64,000 bases of DNA. It comes from an uncultured Butyrivibrio sp. GTDB taxonomy: Bacteria; Bacillota; Clostridia; Lachnospirales; Lachnospiraceae. Position 1 is the stretch's first letter. Each line of letters opens with the position of its first letter. The stretch spans positions 62,001 through 126,000 of the forward strand of contig NZ_CAMVPU010000002.1 in NCBI RefSeq assembly GCF_947169445.1. The letters run 5' to 3'. A model generated the notes under the pieces. It made no database searches and was not told where the DNA came from. It saw only the letters and a list, made by a program, of their open reading frames with translations. The translations under genes and the position numbers were made by a program. Below are positions 18,418-25,514 of the stretch, one piece after another.

Positions 18418-19710
18418 ATGATCGACATTAAATTTTTACGTGAGAATCCGGATGTTGTTAGAGAGAACATCAAGAAAAAATTCCAGGATGAGAAACTTCC
18501 TCTTGTAGATGAAGTTATTAAACTTGATGAGCAGAGACGTTCAAATCAGCAGGAAGCTGATGAAATAAGAGCTCATAAGAATAAGATTTCAAAAGAAATC
18601 GGTGGTCTTATGGCTCAGGGTAAAAAAGATGAAGCAATGGCTCTTAAGGACGAAGTTGCAAAGGAAGCAAAGAGACTTGAAGAGCTTGAGGAAAATCAGA
18701 AGAAGCTTGATGAAGAAGTTACAAATAAGATGATGATAATTCCTCAGATTATTGATGAGTCAGTTCCGATTGGAAAAGATGATTCTCAGAATGTTGAAAT
18801 CGAGAAATTCGGAGAGCCTGTAGTTCCTGATTTTGAGATTCCTTATCATACTGATATTATGGAAAGCTTTGATGGAATTGACCTTGATGCTGCAAGAAGA
18901 GTAGCAGGAAATGGATTCTATTACCTCATGGGAGATATTGCAAGACTTCATTCTGCAGTTATTTCTTATGCAAGAGACTTTATGATTGATAGAGGATTTA
19001 CATACTGTGTTCCTCCTTTCATGATCCATGGAAATGTTGTTGCAGGTGTTATGAGTTTCCCTGAGATGGAAGCAATGATGTACAAGATTGAGGGTGAAGA
19101 TCTTTACCTTATCGGAACAAGTGAACACTCAATGATTGGTAAGTTCATTGATCAGATCGTACCTGAAGAGGAGATGCCTAAGGCACTTACAAGTTACTCT
19201 CCATGTTTCAGAAAAGAGAAGGGTGCTCACGGAATAGAAGAAAGAGGCGTTTACAGAATTCATCAGTTTGAGAAGCAGGAGATGGTTGTAATCTGTAAGC
19301 CGGAAGATTCCAAGACCTGGTATGATAAGCTCTGGAAGAACACAGTTGATCTCTTTAGATCAATGGATATTCCAGTTCGTACTCTTGAGTGCTGCTCAGG
19401 AGATCTTGCTGATCTTAAATGTAAGTCATGTGACGTAGAAGCATGGTCACCAAGACAGAAGAAATACTTTGAAGTTGGAAGCTGCTCAAATCTTGGAGAT
19501 GCACAGGCTAGAAGACTTAAGATCAGAATTAAGGGCAAAGATGGAAACTACCTTGCTCATACACTTAATAACACAGTAGTTGCTCCACCTAGAATGCTTA
19601 TTGCGTTTTTGGAGAATAACCTTCAGGCTGATGGAAGCGTACGTATTCCTGAAGTACTTCGTCCTTACATGGGTGGAAAAGAAGTTCTTGTTCCAAAGAA
19701 AAAAGCTTGA
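18418..19710 (+). CDS. serS: Seryl-tRNA synthetase
   Basis: Class II synthetase charging tRNA-Ser. I place the start at the ATG at 18418 (MIDIKFLRENPDVVRENIKK), because TTGGAGGAG precedes it; an upstream in-frame TTG at 18403 is part of that site. The 430-residue product has the N-terminal antiparallel coiled coil (about 30-110), motif 2 FRKEKGAHG and motif 3 near NNTVVAPPRMLIAFLENN. The 82-bp gap upstream is too short to hold a T-box leader and none is seen. Confidence 0.96.
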   Translation: MIDIKFLRENPDVVRENIKKKFQDEKLPLVDEVIKLDEQRRSNQQEADEIRAHKNKISKEIGGLMAQGKKDEAMALKDEVAKEAKRLEELEENQKKLDEEVTNKMMIIPQIIDESVPIGKDDSQNVEIEKFGEPVVPDFEIPYHTDIMESFDGIDLDAARRVAGNGFYYLMGDIARLHSAVISYARDFMIDRGFTYCVPPFMIHGNVVAGVMSFPEMEAMMYKIEGEDLYLIGTSEHSMIGKFIDQIVPEEEMPKALTSYSPCFRKEKGAHGIEERGVYRIHQFEKQEMVVICKPEDSKTWYDKLWKNTVDLFRSMDIPVRTLECCSGDLADLKCKSCDVEAWSPRQKKYFEVGSCSNLGDAQARRLKIRIKGKDGNYLAHTLNNTVVAPPRMLIAFLENNLQADGSVRIPEVLRPYMGGKEVLVPKKKA

Positions 19711-19742
19711 TAGATTTAGAATTATTTTGAGGTGAAGATTTA

Positions 19743-20630
19743 GTGCATAAGTTTTTAAGAGCCGTTGGCTTTTCAAAAATTAAAGATAGAAAAGAACTGA
19801 CTGCTCTTATAACTGCAAGCATTCAGGATGCCACAAAAAGAAATTATGTGACGACAAAAGAAGATGGAATAATCGCGGAGTTTTCCAGAGAATTTGCTGA
19901 TGATATAGGAATCACAGTTTGCGGAGAATTTGATGAGGATGATAAGTTTATATATGAATATTATTATCCTTATCTTGTTCCATCTCGTATTAGCACCGAG
20001 GAAGACCTGAATGTTGAGAGACATGCAGCCACAATTTCCTATGAAGGTGTATGCAACGAACCAAGAATTGGTGTTACCTTAATTTTTTATCTTCAAAATA
20101 TTGTTCCTTACATCAAATATGAAAATGAAGATAGATTTCCTATTAGGGGAACAACCTTAAGTCTTTCAGCGCTATCAACAAAAGGGCAGATAATGATGCC
20201 GATAGCTAAGACTGAGGAAGAAAAAGAAGTAGTAAAAAAGAAATCCAACTACAGGAATAAACTTATCAACAATGCAAGAAAAGGGGATGAAACTGCAATT
20301 GAATCTCTAACTCTTGATGATATGGACCTGTACACATCCATTTCCAAGAAGATTAGAAAACAGGATGTATATAGTCTGGTAGATTCATACTTTATGCCTT
20401 TTGGAGTAGAGTGTGATCATTATTCTGTACTTGGTGAAATCGTTGAAACCAAAAAGGTAGTTAACAGATTCACTGAAGAAGCTGTTCATATTATGAGAAT
20501 CAACTGTAATGACCTGGAGTTTGATCTATGTATTAACGAAGTTGATCTTCTTGGAGAGCCGGCAGTTGGTAGAAGATTTAAGGGAAATATCTGGATGCAG
20601 GGTGTTATCAACTATCCAGATAAGAAATAA
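19743..20630 (+). CDS. DUF3881 family protein
   Basis: A 295-residue soluble protein starting at GTG after GAGGTGAAG. The start MHKFLRAVGFSKIKDRKEL and the segment RFPIRGTTLSLSALSTKGQI resemble the DUF3881 family, common in Lachnospiraceae and without known function. There is no signal peptide, TM segment or catalytic motif that I recognise. It sits 32 bp after serS and 41 bp before deoD. The family name is from memory of sequence patterns, so moderately sure. Confidence 0.65.
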   Translation: MHKFLRAVGFSKIKDRKELTALITASIQDATKRNYVTTKEDGIIAEFSREFADDIGITVCGEFDEDDKFIYEYYYPYLVPSRISTEEDLNVERHAATISYEGVCNEPRIGVTLIFYLQNIVPYIKYENEDRFPIRGTTLSLSALSTKGQIMMPIAKTEEEKEVVKKKSNYRNKLINNARKGDETAIESLTLDDMDLYTSISKKIRKQDVYSLVDSYFMPFGVECDHYSVLGEIVETKKVVNRFTEEAVHIMRINCNDLEFDLCINEVDLLGEPAVGRRFKGNIWMQGVINYPDKK

Positions 20631-20671
20631 TTTTTTTAACATATTTTAATTAAAAAAAGGAGGGAAAGATA

Positions 20672-21379
20672 ATGGCAACACCACATAACAGTGCAGAAAA
20701 AGGCGATTATGCTAAGACCGTACTTATGCCAGGAGACCCACTTAGAGCAAAATTTATTGCAGAGAACTTTCTTACTGACGTAAAATGTGTAAACGAAGTA
20801 AGAGGAATGCTTGGATTTACAGGTAAATACGAAGGAAAAGAAGTGTCTGTAATGGGACACGGTATGGGAATTCCTTCAATTGCAATCTATACATACGAAC
20901 TTTTTAATTTCTATGACGTAGATAATATCATTAGAATCGGAAGTGCAGGCGGAATGCAGGATTATGTAAATGTTAGAGACATAATCTTTGCTATGGGTGC
21001 TCACACTGATTCCAATTATGGCTTCCAGTTTGGACTTCAGGGAACATTTTGTCCAACAGCTACTTACGATATTCTTGAAAAGGCAGTTAATATCGCAAGA
21101 GAAAAGAATGTAAGATTCCATGTTGGAAACGTGCTTGCTTCAGATGTATTCTATAAGAAATGTGATGAAGGTGACAGATACAGAAATCTCGGTACTCTTG
21201 CAGTTGAGATGGAAACAGTTGCTCTTTACATGAATGCTGCAGAAGCAGGTAAAAACGCACTTACAATGCTTACAGTTTCTGATCATCTTTACAAGAAAGA
21301 AGAGCTTTCCGCACAGGAGCGCCAGACAAGCTTTACAGATATGATGGAAATTGCGCTTAAGACAGCAATTCAGCTCTAA
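20672..21379 (+). CDS. deoD: Purine nucleoside phosphorylase DeoD-type
   Basis: A hexameric enzyme splitting purine nucleosides with phosphate to base and ribose-1-phosphate. The 235-residue product matches the E. coli DeoD size and shows MPGDPLRAKFIAENFL (phosphate site), VMGHGMGIPSIAIYTYEL, the purine-site segment AVEMETVALYMNAA and LTVSDHLYKKEEL. A strong AAGGAGGG lies before the ATG. Nucleoside salvage fits with hpt further right in the window. Confidence 0.95.
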   Translation: MATPHNSAEKGDYAKTVLMPGDPLRAKFIAENFLTDVKCVNEVRGMLGFTGKYEGKEVSVMGHGMGIPSIAIYTYELFNFYDVDNIIRIGSAGGMQDYVNVRDIIFAMGAHTDSNYGFQFGLQGTFCPTATYDILEKAVNIAREKNVRFHVGNVLASDVFYKKCDEGDRYRNLGTLAVEMETVALYMNAAEAGKNALTMLTVSDHLYKKEELSAQERQTSFTDMMEIALKTAIQL

Positions 21380-21436
21380 AGCGTTTTATTCGTAATTATT
21401 TTTTGTCAACAATTATCTAAGATATAATATAACGAG

Positions 21437-21475
21437 ATCAAGGCAGCGGGTTTAATCCACCCACTGCCTTGATTT
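21437..21475 (+). terminator. Hairpin after deoD
   Basis: ATCAAGGCAGCGGG pairs with CCCACTGCCTTGAT (14 bp, one C-A mismatch, 9-base loop). The T run is short (ATTTAG), so it may be a weak terminator. A TATAAT just upstream (about 21423) leaves open that a short RNA starts here. Confidence 0.55.
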
Positions 21476-21497
21476 AGATAGTTATGTGTGATAATAT
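21469..21497 (+). promoter_or_regulatory. Promoter of tRNA-Arg
   Basis: TTGATT (21469-21474) and TAATAT (21492-21497) with a 17-bp spacer end 12 bp before the tRNA. The -35 overlaps the end of the deoD hairpin. Confidence 0.6.
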
Positions 21498-21509
21498 ACT
21501 ATTTGTCTT

Positions 21510-21583
21510 GTTTCCGTAGCTCAGCAGGATAGAGCGTTCGCCTCCTAAGCGAAAGGTCGTGCGTTCGAATCGCATCGGGAACA
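21510..21583 (+). tRNA. tRNA-Arg (anticodon CCT)
   Basis: A full cloverleaf can be folded: acceptor GTTTCCG with CGGGAAC, D arm GCTC/GAGC, anticodon stem TTCGC/GCGAA with loop CTCCTAA and anticodon CCT (reads AGG), and T arm GTGCG/CGCAT with TTCGAAT loop. Discriminator is A at 21583; the CCA end is not encoded. It is a single gene with its own promoter and terminator. Confidence 0.95.
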
Positions 21584-21588
21584 TGCAT

Positions 21589-21616
21589 GGAGTCTGATTT
21601 CAGACTCCTTTTTTTA
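21589..21616 (+). terminator. Terminator of tRNA-Arg
   Basis: GGAGTCTGA and TCAGACTCC form a perfect 9-bp stem with a 2-base gap, followed by a run of seven T. Confidence 0.88.
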
Positions 21617-21642
21617 TGCGCAAAAATAAATAGTTTTTTGTT

Positions 21643-21672
21643 GGACATTTGATGGACATAGGTGTTTATACT
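21643..21672 (+). promoter_or_regulatory. Promoter A with GGACA direct repeat (copy 1)
   Basis: GGACATTTGATGGACA at 21643-21658 contains two GGACA words 11 bp apart. A -10 TATACT follows at 21667-21672. The first GGACA falls on the expected -35 position, where no good -35 hexamer exists, as expected of an activated promoter. The same pattern is repeated at 24599-24628. It drives the lipoprotein gene at 21723, whose ATG is 65 bp after the repeat. Confidence 0.65.
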
Positions 21673-21722
21673 TAATTTTGCAAGTTGCTTAAACGATTTC
21701 TTATGAGAGGGAGATTGGAATT

Positions 21723-22334
21723 ATGAAAGGAAATTATGCAAGAAAGGGTATTACTTTAGTTTTGGCTATTATGATGGCTATGGCAGTTATGACAGGATGT
21801 GGAAATAAGAATTCAGAGCTTGTAACCATATCTGAGTCTGAAACACCAAAAACAGATTCTGTTGATGCTGGGTATATAGAAGCTCTTAAGTCGGACATTC
21901 AGGAAGATATTTTGTACACCCATGAGAATGGCTGGAGTGTAAGATATAATCCTTCCTGTATTACTGTCAATGGAGGTGGTCCTATTACAACATTTGTATA
22001 TACTGCTGACTGCCCCGGAACCTGCATGATCACAGTAACTTATGATGTGAACAAGAACGGCAAAGAAGCAGCAGATGAGCTAGCTAAGAGATGGGGCGAT
22101 GAGGCCGTAGTTTCAGAATGCATTTTCCCGGCAACTGAGGATGTTAACGGTTTTTATGTTGATGCACATCCCGGACAGCTTGGCCCAGGCTTTTATGAGT
22201 CTGCCTATGTAAGGGATTATCTTGACGGCTATCTTATGTTTGAATTTACAGATCATGTAAGCGGAGATGATGCAATTGATATTCCTGTATCAGATACTCT
22301 TTCTGCAATAATTGATTCACTTCAGTTCAATTAA
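21723..22334 (+). CDS. Lipoprotein of unknown function
   Basis: A 203-residue lipoprotein. The signal peptide has a basic start, a hydrophobic core (LVLAIMMAMAVM) and lipobox VMTGC (Cys26). The mature part is small and globular, with the segment NGWSVRYNPSCITVNGGGPI and a Cys pair in DCPGTC that may form a disulfide. I do not recognise a domain. It stands directly before a two-component system and shares a special promoter with the small peptide gene beyond it, so it may be a target or sensing partner of that system. GAGAGGGAG precedes the ATG. Confidence 0.85.
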   Translation: MKGNYARKGITLVLAIMMAMAVMTGCGNKNSELVTISESETPKTDSVDAGYIEALKSDIQEDILYTHENGWSVRYNPSCITVNGGGPITTFVYTADCPGTCMITVTYDVNKNGKEAADELAKRWGDEAVVSECIFPATEDVNGFYVDAHPGQLGPGFYESAYVRDYLDGYLMFEFTDHVSGDDAIDIPVSDTLSAIIDSLQFN

Positions 22335-22356
22335 AGAAAAGCTAAGTTCTCATGCA

Positions 22357-22398
22357 CCAGGTATAGGTGAATGTTCTATCTATACCTGGCTTTTTTTA
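22357..22398 (+). terminator. Terminator between lipoprotein and kinase genes
   Basis: CCAGGTATAG and CTATACCTGG form a 10-bp stem with a loop of about 13 bases, followed by CTTTTTTT. It runs across an in-frame GTG at 22367, which argues against that codon as the kinase start. Confidence 0.8.
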
Positions 22399-22414
22399 TG
22401 ATAAACTAATAAGT

Positions 22415-23689
22415 ATGATTGAAAGAATGAATGATCCCAATACACAGACAATAGTTGTGCTTAATATTGCGCTAATATTACAGATGGCAGGAGTTGCCCT
22501 GGCGGTAGGAATAGACCCTTATATTAAAAAAGAAAATAGAATAAGGGTTTATGCCATAAATGCAATTTTATTATATTTGCTTATTGAACCGCAGATTACT
22601 CCTTTTTATGAGAATTATTTTCAGGGGAAAGTACTGGTTTTCTGGTTGACTTTTTTTTCAAGCCTGAGTTATATAATGCGTTCTATAGTACTTTATTTTT
22701 TTATCGGGCTATCAGGAAATGAGTGGGGAAAAAAATATCTGTACTGCCTGCTTGGTATTAATGCATTTTTCTGTATTACACCATTTTTTGTTCCCTGGGT
22801 ATTTATGTTTACAGATACCGGCCGCTGGGTCAGAGGACCTTTAGGACCGTTACCATTTGTAATCAGTTTTATTATGCTGTTGTGGCTTGTAATAGGCGCT
22901 TTTATCAAATACACAGGGCTTAAGAAAAAAGAGAGAAGTGTACCTACGGTTATAGCTATTATCGTAACTATTTCTGTTTATCTGGATCTTCAGATGAATT
23001 TTAGTCCTGCAGTGTCTTTTTTGACAGTTGCAATGGTAGAAAGCACTGTATTTTTCTATATCTGGATGCATCTTCAGTTTGTAAGGGAACATGATAATGC
23101 ACTTAAAGCTGAGCAGAGGATAAAAATCATGATGTCCCAGATCCAGCCTCACTTTTTGTTCAATGCGCTTTCAACTATTCAGGCACTGACTGAAACCGAC
23201 CCTGAAAAGGCATCAAAGGTAATAGAAGAATTTGCGGTATATCTCAGGCAGAACATAAACTCTTTAAATCAGGAGTCTCTTATTCCTGTAAAAAAAGAGA
23301 TCGAACATACAAAAGCTTATTCTGACATTGAGCAGGTAAGATTTCCATCCATCAGGATTGAATATGAAATTGAGGACGAGGATTTTCTTATACCACCACT
23401 TACTATCCAGCCTATGGTTGAGAATGCCATTAGGCACGGAGTAAGAGGTAAAAAGCAAGGCTGGGTATCTATCAGTACCTATTCAGAGGAAGATTCCCAT
23501 GTGATTTCAATACGTGATAACGGCAAGGGCTTTGATGTTGAAAAAATGATAGAAGATACCAAAAAGGGCGACCATATAGGTGTAAGAAATGTCAGGGACA
23601 GAATAGTAGATATGACCGGAGGAAGCTTTTCAATAGAGAGTACTGTTGGTGAGGGAACTTCTATAACCATGCGGATACCGAAAAAGTAA
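22415..23689 (+). CDS. 7TM sensor histidine kinase, LytS/YehU type
   Basis: A membrane histidine kinase of about 424 residues. The N-terminal half has seven likely TM segments (first LNIALILQMAGVALAVGI, last SFLTVAMVESTVFFYIWM). The C-terminal half has the His_kinase motif QIQPHFLFNALSTIQ with phospho-acceptor His246, and HATPase motifs NAIRHG, RDNGKGF and GVRNVRDRI. The start is unsure: GTG 22367 lies in a terminator hairpin, so I take ATG 22415; ATG 22427 is also possible. No ligand-binding domain is visible outside the membrane. It is followed 24 bp later by its response regulator. The upstream terminator means it depends on read-through or a promoter I cannot see. Confidence 0.88.
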   Translation: MIERMNDPNTQTIVVLNIALILQMAGVALAVGIDPYIKKENRIRVYAINAILLYLLIEPQITPFYENYFQGKVLVFWLTFFSSLSYIMRSIVLYFFIGLSGNEWGKKYLYCLLGINAFFCITPFFVPWVFMFTDTGRWVRGPLGPLPFVISFIMLLWLVIGAFIKYTGLKKKERSVPTVIAIIVTISVYLDLQMNFSPAVSFLTVAMVESTVFFYIWMHLQFVREHDNALKAEQRIKIMMSQIQPHFLFNALSTIQALTETDPEKASKVIEEFAVYLRQNINSLNQESLIPVKKEIEHTKAYSDIEQVRFPSIRIEYEIEDEDFLIPPLTIQPMVENAIRHGVRGKKQGWVSISTYSEEDSHVISIRDNGKGFDVEKMIEDTKKGDHIGVRNVRDRIVDMTGGSFSIESTVGEGTSITMRIPKK

Positions 23690-23713
23690 GAAAGTTATTT
23701 TTTGAGGAATCAT

Positions 23714-24529
23714 ATGAAAGCAATATGTGTTGATGATGAGGAACTAATTCTTGGAAGAACAGTTACCCTTGTCAAAAAATCAAATATTTTTGATGATGTT
23801 GAGGCATTCTCTGATCCTTTAGAGGCTGTAGGTTATCTTGATAAAACTACTGTTGATCTGGCTCTTCTTGATATAGACATGCCTGAAATTGGAGGCCTTG
23901 AGCTGGCAGAGAGGCTTAAGGACAAATGTCCGGATATTAAGATCATCTTTTTGACCGGATATTCCGAATATGCCATTGATGCTTATGCAATGCATGCTAC
24001 CGGGTATCTTTTGAAGCCTGTGAGCTATGAAAAGCTCTTGTCTGAGCTTAATTATGCGTTGGAAGCAAAGATTTCTGCAGCTGCTGCTAACAGTTCTGAA
24101 GGCGGTGTAGAACCTAGGGTCAAAATTGAGACCTTTGGATATTTTAATGTCCTTGTGAATGGAAAACTTGTTGTTTTTAAGCGTAGTAAGGCAAAAGAGC
24201 TGTTAGCCTGCCTTGTGGACCGTCAGGGGCAGTTTGTTTCAAGAAAGGATCTCTTTTACATAATCTGGGAAGACGATGACTATGACAGGGCAAAGCAAAA
24301 GTATCTTGATACCATAATAAGGAGCCTTAAGGATACTTTGGAAGAGTATGGTATATCAGACATTTTTGAGGCTGAAAGTGGCATGATGCGCGTTGTTCCG
24401 GAAAAAGTAGACTGCGATCTCTATCATGCGCTGAACAAGGAAGAAGGAGCTATAGATGCTTTCAGGGGAGAGTATATGAGTTCATATAGCTGGGCCTGTG
24501 AAACTGAAGGATATCTGACAGAGTTATAA
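23714..24529 (+). CDS. Response regulator with SARP-like winged helix
   Basis: The partner regulator of the 7TM kinase. The start is the ATG at 23714 (MKAICVDDEELILGR) after TTGAGGAAT; an upstream TTG is part of the binding site. Of 271 residues, 1-118 form the receiver with acidic pocket DDE (8-10), phospho-acceptor Asp53 (LLDIDMPEIGG) and Lys101 (LLKP). After an Ala/Ser linker, residues 136-230 look like an OmpR/SARP winged helix (KIETFGYFNVLVNGK, KAKELLACLVDRQGQFVSR). This is unusual, as LytS-type kinases mostly pair with LytTR regulators. OmpR and SARP domains bind direct repeats about 11 bp apart, like those in promoters A and B. Confidence 0.88.
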   Translation: MKAICVDDEELILGRTVTLVKKSNIFDDVEAFSDPLEAVGYLDKTTVDLALLDIDMPEIGGLELAERLKDKCPDIKIIFLTGYSEYAIDAYAMHATGYLLKPVSYEKLLSELNYALEAKISAAAANSSEGGVEPRVKIETFGYFNVLVNGKLVVFKRSKAKELLACLVDRQGQFVSRKDLFYIIWEDDDYDRAKQKYLDTIIRSLKDTLEEYGISDIFEAESGMMRVVPEKVDCDLYHALNKEEGAIDAFRGEYMSSYSWACETEGYLTEL

Positions 24530-24598
24530 TGCCTCTTTTACATGTATGATAAGTTTAAAAAATTTTTTGAATCTCTTTAAATAATCAGATTCCTTGAG

Positions 24599-24628
24599 GG
24601 ACATCTGATGGACAGTGCAATTTATAAT
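24599..24628 (+). promoter_or_regulatory. Promoter B with GGACA direct repeat (copy 2)
   Basis: GGACATCTGATGGACA at 24599-24614 differs from copy 1 in one base of 16. After the same 8-bp distance comes TATAAT at 24623-24628, and the following 12 bases also match closely (TTTTTGTAAG against ATTTTGCAAG). The distance to the next ATG (24677) is 62 bp, nearly the same as in promoter A. Confidence 0.65.
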
Positions 24629-24676
24629 TATTTTTGTAAGGTAGTTGTACTGGCATAGAGGAGGGGGATGTAGAAG

Positions 24677-24775
24677 ATGGTAAAGACTTCAATGTTAATG
24701 TTTGGCGCGGCAATTATGGGGATGATGCTTACTATAACAGCATCTACGGTTGCATTATTGATCATGTTTTTTTAA
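24677..24775 (+). CDS. Small hydrophobic peptide (32 residues)
   Basis: Starts MVKTSMLMFGAAIMGMMLTI and ends LLIMFF. It has one basic residue near the start and then a single hydrophobic stretch long enough to cross the membrane, rich in Met, Ala and Thr. A strong GGAGGGGG lies about 10 bases before the ATG, promoter B lies upstream and a terminator downstream, so it forms a complete one-gene unit. It may be a small membrane regulator, a peptide signal, or a toxin-like peptide. I recognise no family. No antisense RNA or antitoxin is apparent. Confidence 0.6.
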   Translation: MVKTSMLMFGAAIMGMMLTITASTVALLIMFF

Positions 24776-24845
24776 GAGATTTACTTTTGGAACGCGGGAT
24801 GAGCCTGTTTGACCTATAGGAAAAAGAGCGAATATGATATTATAG

Positions 24846-24884
24846 ATACGATAGTTGCAAACATTTGAACTATCGTATTTTTTC
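24846..24884 (+). terminator. Terminator after small peptide gene
   Basis: ATACGATAGTT and AACTATCGTAT form a perfect 11-bp stem with an 11-base loop, followed by TTTTTT. Confidence 0.85.
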
Positions 24885-24909
24885 GTTACTGGAGCGAGTA
24901 AGCAGTAAC
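24885..24909. repeat. Small dispersed inverted repeat, copy 1
   Basis: GTTACTG...CAGTAAC with GGAGCGAGTAAG inside. A related copy lies in the opposite orientation at 34240-34275 with the same parts GTTACTGGA and GCGAGTGAACAGTTAC but 11 more bases between them. A fragment resembling the end (AGTAACAACAGTAAC) is near 36472. Confidence 0.5.
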
Positions 24910-24935
24910 AATTTTTCATTATGGAAGGTATAAAA

Positions 24936-25487
24936 ATGGCAGAGAACTTATTTCCGATTATGACAAAAAATTTTTCAATTTCACCCAAAAACGAAAAAAA
25001 TCTTTTGAAAGAAGGATGGAATATTTCGTCTAAAAATGGTGAAAATACAAATATAGGAAACATAGAATTTGAAGATGGCATTTATCATGGTGAGATCAAG
25101 ATTGCCGTAGATCTTAATCCTGAATACGATAAGATTAAGTTTGTTGAAGAAATCTTTTATGCAATGGCAAGATTTGTCTTTAGATTTAAAGAAATCAGAG
25201 AGATCAGCACAGTGTGCAGGCATGAAAATGAGAATCGTGTCAAAGGCCTTGAAAAGGCAGGCTATGTTCGCCGCGAGACCACAGATGGTAATGATCATTA
25301 TTCCATGAAAAAGCAGAATACCTCTTGGACAGGTCTTTATATATTTATTGGGCTGATAGCAGGATTCATCATTGGCCTGGTGGTTTCAAATCTGTGGATG
25401 GGAACCATCGGAGGTGTGCTGATAGGAGCACTTTTGGGATATTTGATGGATAAAAGAGATTCAGGCGAGTCTGTAGGCAGAGGCTGA
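24936..25487 (+). CDS. GNAT-like protein with two C-terminal TM segments
   Basis: A 183-residue protein. I start at ATG 24936 (MAENLFPIMTKNF) with GGAAGG before it, not at ATG 24921. Residues 1-120 resemble the end of an N-acetyltransferase fold: HENENRVKGLEKAGYVRRET matches the GNAT motif in which a residue such as Asn leads the helix before the GF/GY turn. Residues 128-175 form two TM segments rich in Gly (LYIFIGLIAGFIIGLVVS and GTIGGVLIGALLGYLM), like a glycine zipper. The classical acetyl-CoA loop is not clear, so the enzyme activity is unsure. It precedes the solute-binding lipoprotein by 27 bp and may belong to that operon. Confidence 0.65.
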   Translation: MAENLFPIMTKNFSISPKNEKNLLKEGWNISSKNGENTNIGNIEFEDGIYHGEIKIAVDLNPEYDKIKFVEEIFYAMARFVFRFKEIREISTVCRHENENRVKGLEKAGYVRRETTDGNDHYSMKKQNTSWTGLYIFIGLIAGFIIGLVVSNLWMGTIGGVLIGALLGYLMDKRDSGESVGRG

Positions 25488-25514
25488 TAATAGGTATATA
25501 CCGGCGAAAGTGAT

